From assembly GCF_040869035.1 (NCBI RefSeq), contig NZ_CP162101.1:496001-560000 (forward strand): DNA of 64,000 nt, read 5' to 3'. Made by a program: the position numbers and the translations under genes. How positions within the stretch are numbered: position 1 is the stretch's first letter; each line of letters begins with the position of its first letter. The notes under the pieces are model-generated. The model was not told the DNA's origin. It searched no databases and worked only from the letters and a program-made list of their open reading frames with translations. The stretch is from Vibrio sp. NTOU-M3. Lineage in GTDB: Bacteria > Pseudomonadota > Gammaproteobacteria > Enterobacterales > Vibrionaceae. Of the stretch, positions 34,989 to 44,669 are shown piece by piece.

Positions 34989-36118
34989 TGGATTTACTTC
35001 TTGTCCTCACTTATGCCGCCATATGTATCGCCATTTTTAAAATATTCAATATCCCTCTTAATAAATGGACGGTTCCAACCGCTGTATTGGGTGGCGTGGT
35101 TTTGGTGGGAACTCTGATTCTACTGATGAACTACAACCATCCATTTACACAAGTGGGCAATCAGGTGTTCTCCACAACTCCTGTGGTATCTGGTGTTCGT
35201 GGCCGAGTCATTGAAGTTCCTGTACAGCCAAATCAGCCACTTAAGCAGGGAGACGTTCTATTTAAAATTGACCCAATTCCGTTCGAAGCCGAGGTTGCAA
35301 AATTACGAGCTAAAGTAAAAGAAGCCAGCCAAGGTGCATTGGGCCTTGAGTCTAATGTGAAAGAAGCTGAAGCCGCTACTATCAAGGCAATCGCAGATCG
35401 AGACAAAGCCAAAAGAGAATATGATCGATACCAGCGTGGTTATGACAAAGGTGCTTTCACTGAACAGCAACTTGATACACGTCGACAAGCTTATAAAGCG
35501 GCTCAAGCGTCACTCGAAGTCGCTCAATCCAAGCAAGAGCAAGCGCAAATTGCATTAGACTCCGAAGTGGGTGGAGAAAATACCGCAGTCGCTCAACTGT
35601 TAGCTGAGTTGCGTAAAGCAGAGTTCAACTTAGAACAAACCATTGTTCGAGCACCAACAGATGGTTATGTTACTCAATTAGCGCTAAGACCTGGCGTAAT
35701 GGCAGTGCCTTTGCCTCTCGCTCCAGTAATGACCTTTGTTCATACCGAAGAAAAACTCTACACCGCAGCATTTCGCCAAAACTCTCTACAACGCCTGAGT
35801 CCGGGTTTTGATGCCGAGTTCATGTTTAGAGCCCTACCAGGTAAGGTATTTAAAGGTGAGGTTATTGAAGTGTTACCAGCAATTGGTGAAAGCCAATTTC
35901 AAGCCAGAGGATCATTGTTAGGTACGGAAGCATTACGGACCAGTGGCCGTGTATTCGTCACATTAAAAATCAACGACGATCTTTCAGAATACCGCCTTCC
36001 TATGGGGACTGCCGTGGAAGTTGCTGTTTACTCAGACAGCTTTACCCATGTCTCCGTCATGAGGAAGGTGCTCATTCGAATGAAAAGCTGGCAAAACTAC
36101 CTTTACCTCGATCACTAA
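34988..36118 (+). CDS. HlyD-family membrane fusion protein (YiaV/YibH-like)
   Basis: 376 residues. Two N-terminal hydrophobic segments (about 3-20 and 30-50), lipoyl halves VSGVRGRVIEVPVQPNQPLK and IVRAPTDGYVTQLALRPG, and a coiled-coil hairpin at about 90-195. The adaptor barrel follows to the end. No ABC, MFS or RND pump gene is adjacent, so, as for YibH/YiaV, the transport partner is either the DUF3302 protein or absent. The start overlaps the stop of the upstream gene by one base and has GAGGAGG. A terminator follows. Confidence 0.9.
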   Translation: MDLLLVLTYAAICIAIFKIFNIPLNKWTVPTAVLGGVVLVGTLILLMNYNHPFTQVGNQVFSTTPVVSGVRGRVIEVPVQPNQPLKQGDVLFKIDPIPFEAEVAKLRAKVKEASQGALGLESNVKEAEAATIKAIADRDKAKREYDRYQRGYDKGAFTEQQLDTRRQAYKAAQASLEVAQSKQEQAQIALDSEVGGENTAVAQLLAELRKAEFNLEQTIVRAPTDGYVTQLALRPGVMAVPLPLAPVMTFVHTEEKLYTAAFRQNSLQRLSPGFDAEFMFRALPGKVFKGEVIEVLPAIGESQFQARGSLLGTEALRTSGRVFVTLKINDDLSEYRLPMGTAVEVAVYSDSFTHVSVMRKVLIRMKSWQNYLYLDH

Positions 36119-36125
36119 TTAATTC

Positions 36126-36153
36126 AGCCCACTTGGAAGAGTGGGCTTTTTTT
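36126..36153 (+). terminator. Rho-independent terminator
   Basis: Stem agcccact (36126-36133) with agtgggct (36140-36147), then a seven-T run. Confidence 0.9.
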
Positions 36154-36279
36154 GAGCATTTTATCACTACACTTAATGACAGAGATCAAATTTATATGTA
36201 ACAGGTTATGGGATAAGGTTCTCAAAAAGATACGTAACTTATAGAATACAAACTTTTTGCAACCAGCAGGAAGCTGTGC

Positions 36280-38082
36280 ATGAGCCGTATTGTTTGTTTT
36301 TTATTTTTTTTGCTCTCTCTCCCTCCATCTTATGCCAATCCGATCATTGATCGTGCATTAAGTTTGGTTAAGTTACAGCCTCAAGAAGCCATTCAGATCA
36401 TTAAGCCAATCGATTACGATCAACTGTCACCTTTAGAGCAAATTCAATACGCCACTGTCCTAGCTTCTGCATTGGGCGGACAAGGAAAGCACCAAGCCTT
36501 TGCCCAATTTATAGACTCCTACCATCCGCCAGTCATCAGCTCCAGAAAAGAACAAAGAGCGCTGTTCGCGTTCCAAATTCAGGCCGCATGGCCATATGAA
36601 CAACAAGCTGAATACGACAATGCATTGAAATGGTATCAAGAGGCTGAGAAAACCGCGTTAGAGCTTGAAGACATGGAAAGCGTGGGATTTATCAAAATCC
36701 AGTACAGCGCTGTTTATTCTCAGCAAGGCAATTTTTATCAAGCATTGGAGCAAGCTCAACAAGCCTATAAGCTACTTGCAACAACCTCTGATCAGGATCG
36801 ACTCCTTAACTTATTAAGTCAGCTCGGCATTTTGTATTACCTTAACCAGAACTATCCTCTGGCAATTGAGTATCAAGAACGAGTATTGGAACTGGCTGAG
36901 ACTCAAAACGACAAACATGCAACGACACTTGCTTATTACAACTTAGCCAATGCCTACATGAAATTAGGCTTATCGGCAGGAAGCCAAGATGAGCTTGTTC
37001 AGTCTCTAGATTGGTTCGATAAGGCTTATATTAACGTTAAAGAAGCAAGTACACGTTATTTAGAACCCGACGTTCTGCTTGGTTTAATTGCTCTCCATAC
37101 CGAACTTTCAAACCTACAAAAGGCAGAAGGTTATGTCACAGCATTAAAGGCGTTGAATGCGACCTATGTCGGCTACAGTCAACTGTCTCATGCGCTTACA
37201 TTGGCCAGTTTTTTCTTCGCTACGGGTGAGTATTCGATAAGCCAAGTATACTTACAAACCGCCACCAACTATTTCCAAAATGAAACGCAAAGCTACCCTA
37301 TCTACGCGATCAATCAGTTAAAAAAAGCGGCAGGAATCTACCATAGAATGGGGCTGAATGAGCGAGCCTACTTGACTCAACGCCAGTTTGATCGCCTCGC
37401 TGAAATTTATTATCAGAACAACATTCAAAAAGAGCTGGCTTTCTTGCAATCCGAATTGGACAACCAGCGCTTGCAACACGAAAACAACGTACTAAGTCAT
37501 CATAATCAAATGAATCAAGTTGGTCTTATCTCCAGCGCTTTTGTCTTAGTGATGGTGTTAACTTTGTTAGGTGGTCAATATCGTCAAAAGCAACAGTTTT
37601 ACCGCCTCTCAAATACCGACCATTTAACTGGTGTACCTAACCGTCGCTATCTCTTTGAATTGGGAGAGCAAAACTTCGCCCCTAAACAACTTTCTGTCAT
37701 CTTGTTTGACATTGATTTTTTTAAGCAAATCAATGATAAATTTGGTCATGACACTGGTGATACCGTTCTAAAAGAGGTCGCGGCTCTTGCAAAATCTTGC
37801 TTACGTAACCAAGACCTTCTTGGCCGAATTGGTGGAGAAGAGTTCTTAGTTCTTTTACCGTCTCTGACTGTGCATGAGCTAAATCATGTCGCTGAGCGTT
37901 TAAGAGCCAGCATCGACGGACATAATTTTTATGACATCAATGGAAGTAAAGTGAACGTGACAGCAAGCTTTGGAGTCCATCACCACAATCAAGCACTCAG
38001 CTTGGACCAAGCATTTAAGTTAAGTGACCAAGCGCTCTACAACGCGAAAAGAAACGGTCGAAACTGTTGCGTATGTTGCTGA
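36280..38082 (+). CDS. Membrane-anchored periplasmic TPR sensor diguanylate cyclase
   Basis: 600 residues. Signal peptide MSRIVCFLFFLLSLPPSYAN, periplasmic TPR repeats to about 390, a coiled segment, one membrane helix at about 412-432 (VGLISSAFVLVMVLTLLGG), then a cytoplasmic GGDEF domain: DHLTGVPNRRYLFELGE, VILFDIDFFKQINDKFGHD and RIGGEEF near residue 517. The I-site RNQD stands five residues before GGEEF region, so product inhibition is expected. It should convert a periplasmic cue into c-di-GMP. Third GGDEF-type gene within 7 kb. ATG 36280 has AGGAAG upstream. Confidence 0.92.
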   Translation: MSRIVCFLFFLLSLPPSYANPIIDRALSLVKLQPQEAIQIIKPIDYDQLSPLEQIQYATVLASALGGQGKHQAFAQFIDSYHPPVISSRKEQRALFAFQIQAAWPYEQQAEYDNALKWYQEAEKTALELEDMESVGFIKIQYSAVYSQQGNFYQALEQAQQAYKLLATTSDQDRLLNLLSQLGILYYLNQNYPLAIEYQERVLELAETQNDKHATTLAYYNLANAYMKLGLSAGSQDELVQSLDWFDKAYINVKEASTRYLEPDVLLGLIALHTELSNLQKAEGYVTALKALNATYVGYSQLSHALTLASFFFATGEYSISQVYLQTATNYFQNETQSYPIYAINQLKKAAGIYHRMGLNERAYLTQRQFDRLAEIYYQNNIQKELAFLQSELDNQRLQHENNVLSHHNQMNQVGLISSAFVLVMVLTLLGGQYRQKQQFYRLSNTDHLTGVPNRRYLFELGEQNFAPKQLSVILFDIDFFKQINDKFGHDTGDTVLKEVAALAKSCLRNQDLLGRIGGEEFLVLLPSLTVHELNHVAERLRASIDGHNFYDINGSKVNVTASFGVHHHNQALSLDQAFKLSDQALYNAKRNGRNCCVCC

Positions 38083-38097
38083 TTTAGACATACAGAT

Positions 38098-38127
38098 AAA
38101 GCGGTATTAGTTCAAGTATGCCGCTTT
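38098..38127 (+). terminator. Probable terminator of the GGDEF gene
   Basis: aaagcggtat (38098-38107) pairs with atgccgcttt (38118-38127) with one G-U pair. The T tract is short, so termination may be partial. Confidence 0.55.
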
Positions 38128-38238
38128 CCAACACTGCCCCTAAAAGTTATAATTCCCGCCTATTTTTTACTGGCGCACAAAATTTAAACAACAATCGGCC
38201 AGTAATGTTCTTTAAATATTCAGGGCAAGGGGTTATCT

Positions 38239-38787
38239 ATGAATCTTTCGGCAAAAACCGTCGTCGTCATTGCAATTGGTGCGGCACTGTATGGCATTGG
38301 TGGGCTACCAATGTTCGGCATTCCCGTTTTCGCCAATACGACGTTAAAACCGGCAATGGCTGTACTTGCTCTGTTTTCGGTCCTGTTTGGCCCAATTGTA
38401 GGCTTTCTTGTCGGTTTTATCGGCCACTGGGTTACCGACCTTTTTGCTGGTTGGGGCGTATGGGTGACCTGGGTATTGGGATCCGGCATTGTTGGATTAA
38501 TTATGGGGCTCTTCCCAGCGATGACTCGCCAGCGCCTACAAAAAGGGGAGTTACCAGCCAAAGACTTTTTGCTATTCGTACTCCTAGCATTGGTAGGTAA
38601 CATTATTGGTTACGGGTGCTCTGCATTTTTAGATACCATACTTTACGCCGAACCTTTTACCAAAGTATTCACTCAGCTTTCCATTATTGCTTCTGGTAAC
38701 ACACTTCTGATCGCGATTGTGGGTTTCTTCATTCTTAAAAATGTTGCTAAACGCAATAAACAAAGCCGCAATCTGAGCGAGGCTTAA
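38239..38787 (+). CDS. ECF transporter substrate-binding (S) component, UPF0397 family
   Basis: 182 residues, about five or six membrane helices. The family signature is [13 protein letters not shown] near the start, then [33 protein letters not shown] and [20 protein letters not shown]0397 proteins are vitamin-type S components; some are named riboflavin or hydroxymethylpyrimidine transporters, but the ligand has not been fixed for this branch. It is followed after seven bases by the ATPase and then the T subunit, a dedicated single-operon transporter. AAGGGG ribosome site. No riboswitch was recognised upstream. Confidence 0.87.
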   Translation: MNLSAKTVVVIAIGAALYGIGGLPMFGIPVFANTTLKPAMAVLALFSVLFGPIVGFLVGFIGHWVTDLFAGWGVWVTWVLGSGIVGLIMGLFPAMTRQRLQKGELPAKDFLLFVLLALVGNIIGYGCSAFLDTILYAEPFTKVFTQLSIIASGNTLLIAIVGFFILKNVAKRNKQSRNLSEA

Positions 38788-38794
38788 TTTTTTC

Positions 38795-40489
38795 ATGACC
38801 ATTGAATTTTCTAACTTCTCTTTTCGATATGAGTCGCTGGATAAACCGACGCTAAAAAATATCAATCTAAGGATAGAGAAAGGAGAGAAAATCCTCATCA
38901 TCGGCCCAAGCGGGAGTGGTAAATCCACCTTGGGTCAATGCCTTAACGGCCTCATCCCTCACGCAGTTCAAGGTGAGATTAGCGGGACGCTGTGCTTTGA
39001 TGGAGCAGACAGCCGCAAATTTGCTTTACATGACTTCACAGAACAAGTCGGCACAGTATTACAAGATACTGATAGTCAGTTTGTTGGCCTGAGTATTGGT
39101 GAAGACATTGCTTTTGCCCTCGAAAACCAACTCACCACCAATATCGACATGTATCCCATGGTGAAAGCGACGGCTCGCATGGTCGCTTTAGATGATATGC
39201 TCAATCGTTCTCCTCACGATTTATCTGGCGGACAAAAACAGCGCGTGTCCCTTGCAGGGATCTTAGTCGATGACGTAGAGATCTTACTTTTTGATGAGCC
39301 ACTAGCGGCACTTGATCCCAAAACAGGCCAGCGAACCATTGAAATCATCGATGAGCTGCATCAAAGCAATGACAAAACTACGATCATTATTGAACACCGC
39401 CTCGAAGACGTGCTCCATCGTGACATTGACCGAGTTATCCTCATGGCTCAAGGCTCAATCATTGCAGATCTCACCCCCGACGAATTGCTGGCTTCTGAAT
39501 TGTTAGGTCAACACGGTATACGAGAACCACTGTACCTGTCGGCACTCAAGTCCGCCCATTGTCACATTCAGGCCATGCATAAGCCTTCAAGTTTGGGGAA
39601 AATGTCTCTTGAACCCTTTAACCAATTGGTTAAAAGCTGGTACCACCCAGTTGCTATCGCTAAGCCAGAGGACCCACGAGCACCACTACTAGAAGTCAAC
39701 CAGCTTACTTATTCTTACGATGGCGAGAAAAATGCCATTGAAGATGTAAACTTTTGCATTCATCAAGGTGAGTTCGTTTCCATTTTAGGTAAAAATGGTT
39801 CTGGCAAATCAACCTTAGCCAAGTTAGCCATGGGAGTTCTTGACCCCGACGAAGGGACAATGCACTTTAACGGGCAAGATCTCCAAACCCTGAGTATCTT
39901 TGAACGAAGTGAAAAAATTGGTGTGGTCATGCAGAACCCAAATCATATGATTTCACACCATATGATTTATGATGAAGTTGCGTTTGGCTTACGTAATCGC
40001 GGGATTGATGAGCAAATTATCCAAGAAAAAGTCGAACAAACGTTAACGCTCTGTGGCTTAAATAAGTATCGTCATTGGCCTGTTGAGGCCCTCAGTTACG
40101 GCCAAAAGAAACGTGTCACTATCGCATCAATTCTAGTGTTAGAGCCACAACTGCTGATCTTGGATGAGCCAACGGCTGGACAAGACTACCGAAACTACAC
40201 CGCGATGCTCTCCTTTATCCAAGAGCTGAACCAAAAGTTAGGGATCACTGTAGTGATTGTCTCTCATGACATGCATTTGGTGTTGGAGTACACGACTCGC
40301 TCACTGGTATTTTCAGACAGCAGACTTATCGCCGATGCCCCTATGACGGATGTCTTCAGCCAACCAGCGCTTTTAGAACGTGCAAACTTAGCCACAACCA
40401 GCTTATACCAACTCGCAGATCACTTGAATATCGAAGATAAAAGTAGCTTTATGCGCCATTTTATTCGTCAGGAGAGCAGTGCAGCATGA
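38795..40489 (+). CDS. ECF transporter ATPase with two fused ABC domains
   Basis: 564 residues. First ABC domain: Walker A GPSGSGKST near 38, signature LSGGQKQR near 146, Walker B LLFDEPLAALDP. Second: Walker A GKNGSGKST near 335, Q-loop MQNPNHMISHHMIYDEVAFG, LSYGQKKR near 437, Walker B LLILDEPTAGQD. This is the EcfA1-EcfA2 pair fused in one chain, as in YkoD-type systems. It drives uptake through the adjacent S and T proteins. Stop and the next start overlap by four bases. Confidence 0.93.
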   Translation: MTIEFSNFSFRYESLDKPTLKNINLRIEKGEKILIIGPSGSGKSTLGQCLNGLIPHAVQGEISGTLCFDGADSRKFALHDFTEQVGTVLQDTDSQFVGLSIGEDIAFALENQLTTNIDMYPMVKATARMVALDDMLNRSPHDLSGGQKQRVSLAGILVDDVEILLFDEPLAALDPKTGQRTIEIIDELHQSNDKTTIIIEHRLEDVLHRDIDRVILMAQGSIIADLTPDELLASELLGQHGIREPLYLSALKSAHCHIQAMHKPSSLGKMSLEPFNQLVKSWYHPVAIAKPEDPRAPLLEVNQLTYSYDGEKNAIEDVNFCIHQGEFVSILGKNGSGKSTLAKLAMGVLDPDEGTMHFNGQDLQTLSIFERSEKIGVVMQNPNHMISHHMIYDEVAFGLRNRGIDEQIIQEKVEQTLTLCGLNKYRHWPVEALSYGQKKRVTIASILVLEPQLLILDEPTAGQDYRNYTAMLSFIQELNQKLGITVVIVSHDMHLVLEYTTRSLVFSDSRLIADAPMTDVFSQPALLERANLATTSLYQLADHLNIEDKSSFMRHFIRQESSAA

Positions 40490-41328
40490 AGGCATCAAAA
40501 ATGAAATTTGGTATCAACTACGTTGATACTGACTCTCCCTTACATGCGTTAAACGGTATTACTAAGTTTATGCTATTTAGTGCTTGGGTAACCGTTGTAC
40601 TCACTACGTTTGATCTACGCATTATCGGAATGATGATCATACTGGGTCTGAGCCTATTGAAGGCCACACGTGTTCCTTTTCAGGTATACAAGCCGTTACT
40701 GATTGGTACCGGTAGTGTACTCATACTCAATGCACTGTTCATGTTTTTGCTCGCTCCCCAGCAAGGCAGTGAGCTTATTGGCAGCAACACTCTGTTGCTC
40801 TCCCTACCTGGAAATTACAGCTTAACTCAGGAAACGCTCTATTACTTGTTTACGGTGACCTTAAAGTACTTCAGCATGTTCCCTATTGCGTTAGTGTTTG
40901 TTTTTACCACGCACCCTACTGAGTTTGCAGCGAGTCTCAATAAAATAGGCATACCCTATAAGATCGCTTATGCGGTAAGTTTGACTTTGAGGTATTTGCC
41001 TGAAGTGAAGCAGGATTTCATAAACATCATGCACGCTCAACAAGCTCGTGGAGTTGATCTATCCAAAAAAGCGCCACTATTTACACGCATGCAGAACGTA
41101 GCAAAAATCCTAGGCCCTCTGATCTTCTCTAGTCTGGACCGAGCAGACGAAATCTCAAATGCCATGACGTTGAGAGGATTTGGTCGCCATAAAAGCCGTA
41201 CATGGTATAGCTACAAGCCTCTCACTCAGAAAGACACATTCTGTTTAGCCATCATCGCCATGGTTGTTGTACTAGCAATCACAAAACGCTACACCGACAC
41301 AGAGTTATTCTGGTACCCATTTAACTAA
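40486..41328 (+). CDS. ECF transporter transmembrane (T) component
   Basis: 280 residues, five or so membrane helices. The conserved coupling motifs of EcfT proteins are present: the ARG-type motif in HAQQARGVDLSKK and the second one in SNAMTLRGFGRHKSR, each an Ala-Arg-Gly-like helix that docks to the ATPase grooves. Translationally coupled to the ATPase gene by ATGA. Last gene of the operon. Confidence 0.92.
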   Translation: MKASKMKFGINYVDTDSPLHALNGITKFMLFSAWVTVVLTTFDLRIIGMMIILGLSLLKATRVPFQVYKPLLIGTGSVLILNALFMFLLAPQQGSELIGSNTLLLSLPGNYSLTQETLYYLFTVTLKYFSMFPIALVFVFTTHPTEFAASLNKIGIPYKIAYAVSLTLRYLPEVKQDFINIMHAQQARGVDLSKKAPLFTRMQNVAKILGPLIFSSLDRADEISNAMTLRGFGRHKSRTWYSYKPLTQKDTFCLAIIAMVVVLAITKRYTDTELFWYPFN

Positions 41329-41330
41329 CA

Positions 41331-41358
41331 AAAAGAGGCCTTTATGGCCTCTTTTTTT
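41331..41358. terminator. Bidirectional terminator between the ECF operon and MFS gene
   Basis: aaaagaggcc (41331-41340), loop tttat, ggcctctttt (41346-41355), with T run on both strands. Confidence 0.92.
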
Positions 41359-41361
41359 ATT

Positions 41362-42540
41362 TTAGCTCCAACGCAATACCCTAACCTCATTGCCACTTTC
41401 CGGCCTCTCAGGAATATTTAACGATAGCAGCAACGAAATAAAGGCCATCAAAGCCCCAATATAAAAAACCAGAGAGGGCGATACGAGCCAGATCAGACCA
41501 AATGTCACTGGTATGACTACCGCTGCAATATGATTAATCGTAAAGGATACACCTGCGGTGGATGCCATATCCGCTGGATCTGCGATCTTCTGAAAGTAAG
41601 TTTTAATCGCTAACGCTAAGGCGAAGAAAAGATGGTCGATTACATAAAGTGCCGCCGCCCATTCTGCTGTTTGAACCATCCCGTAGCCCACAAATACACA
41701 GATTAAACCCGCATATTCAAACAACAGCGCTTTTCGCTCCCCAACAACACCAATAAATTTACCGATACGTTTGGCAAACAAAAAGTTAAATAAGTAGTTA
41801 ATCAAAAACAGCATGGTGATATCTGCAGCTGAGTAGCCAAACTTTTCGACCATTAAGAAACCTGCGAACACCGTAAAAATTTGTCGCCGTGCCCCACTCA
41901 TAAAGGTTAACCCATAGTAGAGCCAATAACGCTTTCTCAGCACAAGCTTTTTGTTTTGCGACACCTTAGTTTCAAATGTCGGAAAGATCGCAGCCATCCA
42001 TAAAACAATGACCAATCCCGTACCACCAGAAATCAAATACACCCACTTAAAATCAAGTGCGAATATCTCCAGCATCACCCACAACGCACCATAAGTGATC
42101 AGGGAAGCTAATGCCCCAACAGAAATGAGCTTACCAAGCATTTCTGGTGCCTCTTCTTTGCTCAGCCATTGCAGAGACAGTGATTGTTTTAAGGTTTCAA
42201 AATAATGAAAGCCTGTCGACATTAAAACCGTGGTAGCAAGTAGCCCAAATAAAGAAGGAAAAAAACCAGTTAACGCAGTGCCAATGGTCAGCATTAGCAA
42301 AGCAATCAACATGAACTTTTGTTCTCTGATGAACAGTAAGACAAACACCACGGTAAAGGCCAAAAAGCCGGGAATTTCTCTGACACTTTGCAGCAAACCA
42401 ATGTCCGAGCCGTCAAAGTTTGCTCGTTCAACAACAAAATTGTTCAGTAGTGCCATCCAACTCGAAAAAGCGATAGGTACGACGATCGAAATAAGTAATA
42501 AGAAATTCTGAGGAGTTTTCCAGTGGGCTGAGGGGGTCAT
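41362..42540 (-). CDS. Major facilitator superfamily transporter
   Basis: 392 residues from ATG 42540 (GGAATATT upstream); a GTG 16 codons earlier has no ribosome site. About eleven to twelve hydrophobic helices. FDGSDIGLLQSVREIPGFLAF fits the first two helices and loop of an MFS carrier, and RKRYWLYYGLTFMSGARRQ the central loop. The substrate cannot be inferred. It is convergent with the ECF operon and probably independent. Confidence 0.85.
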   Translation of the reverse strand: MTPSAHWKTPQNFLLLISIVVPIAFSSWMALLNNFVVERANFDGSDIGLLQSVREIPGFLAFTVVFVLLFIREQKFMLIALLMLTIGTALTGFFPSLFGLLATTVLMSTGFHYFETLKQSLSLQWLSKEEAPEMLGKLISVGALASLITYGALWVMLEIFALDFKWVYLISGGTGLVIVLWMAAIFPTFETKVSQNKKLVLRKRYWLYYGLTFMSGARRQIFTVFAGFLMVEKFGYSAADITMLFLINYLFNFLFAKRIGKFIGVVGERKALLFEYAGLICVFVGYGMVQTAEWAAALYVIDHLFFALALAIKTYFQKIADPADMASTAGVSFTINHIAAVVIPVTFGLIWLVSPSLVFYIGALMAFISLLLSLNIPERPESGNEVRVLRWS

Positions 42541-42764
42541 ATCAATATTCCATAAATCATTGCTTAGCGATACTACCCTCGCTACCACTATTTATGCAAC
42601 GAGTACCGTTTATTTCCTTTCCAAGAGCACTTAATTCAGCCCCAAAACATAAAGGCAAAGTGTAGTTACTCACAAAAAGTTTTCGCTACTCAGTGAATAA
42701 GAGTTTTATTTCCAATAAGTTATAGATAGAGTAAAAAAACACTTAACGGACAGAGAGCTGGAAT

Positions 42765-43259
42765 ATGGACATTGTGATTCGACCAACATTAGTAAGTGAT
42801 GCTGCAGCGTTATGCGATATTTATTCTCAACCTGGAGCGCAACGTGAGACACTTCAGTTACCCAAGCCTTCTGTCGAGATGTGGACAAAACGACTAGAAA
42901 ACATCCCTAGCGGCATATACAGTTTTGTTGCTGAAGTGGATGGAAAAGTGGTAGGTAACATCGGCTTCGAGCATTCACAGCGCCCCAGAACCGGACATTG
43001 TGCAACATTTGGCATCGGTGTCCATGATGACTATCATGGGCATGGCATTGGCAGTCAGTTAATCCAAACTGTTGTCGATCTCGCTGACAACTGGCTACAA
43101 GTTAAACGCATTCAGATAGAGGTCAACAGCGACAACGACGTTGCTATCGCCTGCTACAAGAAGTTTGGATTTGAAATCGAAGGGGAAGCCAAATGCTCGG
43201 CCTTTCGAGATGGTGAATATATTAATACCTATTTCATGGCAAGAATAAGAAACTGTTAA
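42765..43259 (+). CDS. GNAT N-acetyltransferase
   Basis: 164 residues, one GNAT domain. FGIGVHDDYHGHGIGSQLIQTVVD holds the acetyl-CoA pyrophosphate loop (GHGIGS near residue 95); VNSDNDVAIACYKKFGFEIEGE is the usual C-terminal signature. Closest in pattern to the RimJ/PhnO-like or diamine/aminoglycoside-type small acetyltransferases. Substrate unknown. A stand-alone gene with ATG 42765. Confidence 0.87.
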   Translation: MDIVIRPTLVSDAAALCDIYSQPGAQRETLQLPKPSVEMWTKRLENIPSGIYSFVAEVDGKVVGNIGFEHSQRPRTGHCATFGIGVHDDYHGHGIGSQLIQTVVDLADNWLQVKRIQIEVNSDNDVAIACYKKFGFEIEGEAKCSAFRDGEYINTYFMARIRNC

Positions 43260-43275
43260 TGTTGGAGGCTGGGTA

Positions 43276-44256
43276 TCAACTACCCAGCTCTTGTAATGCC
43301 TTTTTCGCCAGCGCTTCAGTATACGGATTGATTTTCCAATGTGTTGGACACCAACCTTTCACAAAACGCTGAAAATCAGCCCAAGCAAGTGCAAACATTG
43401 GTCGCCATGCAGCTTCGATATCGCAGCTATTTAACTCAGGACGTAGTTTAACAACAGCCTCATGTACATAGGAAAAATAGTGGTCCAACAACCATTGTTC
43501 TTTCAATTGGCATTGCTCTGGTTCAATCGCACTACTGATAAAAAGTACCACATCTTTCATTGCGCACCCTTTACCAACATATTGAAAATCAACGGCCGCC
43601 GCAGCCACGTTTGAGCCCGCATGGCTGAAACAAAAATTAGCCAGTTTCGCATCGCCATGAACTAAGGTTTGGAACTTAACCGCATTTAACTTCTCATCAA
43701 TTTTAGCGGCGTTCGCTTTTAAATTTTTATCTTCGAGTGCTTGTAACTCATCAGGACGAGTCGACAAGTGCCAATACGTACCGCTTTCCCATAGCCCTTC
43801 TCCATTGTGGCCAATATGTTTGACATGGAAGTAAGCTAACCAACGCAAGCAAGCGAGTAACTGAGGCTTTGTTGCCTCTTTCGATAGTTGAGGAAAACCA
43901 CACGCAGATAGATCTTCCAGTACCAAGAGGAACTCTTGCTCTGATTGCTCTACATAAATGCCATTTGGAACATAACAGTACTCTGGGCACTCAGAAGCAT
44001 AATCGCGATACCATTTTATTTCGACTTGATACGATTTGAGCTTTCTTTGATGAGAACGTGCAGTATTCCATCCTCGTGGATGCTGACTTTTTTCAGGTAA
44101 CTTCACATGTTTAACAATGACAGACTCAAAGGAAGAGCCTTCCACAAACAAGCGAACCAATTCACCGTAGCCACCCCATAGCGTTTGAATCAGTTCAACC
44201 TTAACAACGTTACTGCAGCCTAATTGCTGTACCAAAGATAGATAATCACACTGCAT
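43276..44256 (-). CDS. Phosphotransferase of the APH/ecdysteroid-kinase-like superfamily
   Basis: About 326 residues. The catalytic loop HGDAKLANFCF (near residue 205) and the metal-binding VDFQYVGKG are kinase signatures of the aminoglycoside/choline kinase fold; VEGSSFESVIVKHVKLPE is the ATP-site strand and VLEDLSACGFPQ the hinge. Probably phosphorylates a small molecule. Starts at 44280, 44262 or 44256 are all possible: 44262 overlaps the upstream stop as ATGA, and 44256 has the best spaced AAGG. It lies directly downstream of a small GNAT gene. Confidence 0.8.
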   Translation of the reverse strand: MQCDYLSLVQQLGCSNVVKVELIQTLWGGYGELVRLFVEGSSFESVIVKHVKLPEKSQHPRGWNTARSHQRKLKSYQVEIKWYRDYASECPEYCYVPNGIYVEQSEQEFLLVLEDLSACGFPQLSKEATKPQLLACLRWLAYFHVKHIGHNGEGLWESGTYWHLSTRPDELQALEDKNLKANAAKIDEKLNAVKFQTLVHGDAKLANFCFSHAGSNVAAAAVDFQYVGKGCAMKDVVLFISSAIEPEQCQLKEQWLLDHYFSYVHEAVVKLRPELNSCDIEAAWRPMFALAWADFQRFVKGWCPTHWKINPYTEALAKKALQELGS

Positions 44257-44258
44257 CC

Positions 44259-44537
44259 TCATGCCTTCAAATGAGCCCATTGGGGTTTTTTCGTCAAATA
44301 ATAATCAACATAACTGCATACAGGGATCACTTTCAGTCCTTTTTGTTCAATATCCACGAGCAGCGTTTCCATCATTTGACTGCCACTCCCCTTTCCTCTG
44401 AGTGATTCAGGTACACTTGTTGATATAATCGTCACGGTGTCATCCACTAGTATCACTTTGACCATGGCATAATGTTGATCACTCAGCTTTACTTTAATTT
44501 GAGACGTTTTCTCATCCCAAATAACCAAATCCCCCAT
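44259..44537 (-). CDS. Small GNAT-fold acetyltransferase, YjdJ-like
   Basis: 92 residues from ATG 44537, with AGGAG five bases upstream. The upstream in-frame extension of 48 residues is hydrophobic noise. VPESLRGKGSGSQMMETLL is the acetyl-CoA loop and PVCSYVDYYLTKKPQWAHL the C-terminus; this matches the small YjdJ/GCN5-like family of about 90 residues. Coupled to the kinase-like gene. Substrate unknown. Confidence 0.85.
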   Translation of the reverse strand: MGDLVIWDEKTSQIKVKLSDQHYAMVKVILVDDTVTIISTSVPESLRGKGSGSQMMETLLVDIEQKGLKVIPVCSYVDYYLTKKPQWAHLKA

Positions 44538-44669
44538 ACCAACTCCTATTTTTGATAAGTTGCTCAAAATAATAACTAAGATTGATGTTTGAACTATGGA
44601 TAAAGGAGAAATAAAATCAATCTGCTTGCTAACAAAAAACAATACCACGGCAAGAAGACTGGAGGCTAG

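Noticed and set aside
38205..38238. FMN riboswitch fragment (cagggcaagg) before the ECF operon
   Set aside because: Too close to the start codon and no paired P1 or later conserved blocks; it serves as the ribosome site.
38118..38603. Long frames on both strands overlapping the ECF S-component gene
   Set aside because: Out of frame with a well-supported family protein that has its own ribosome site.
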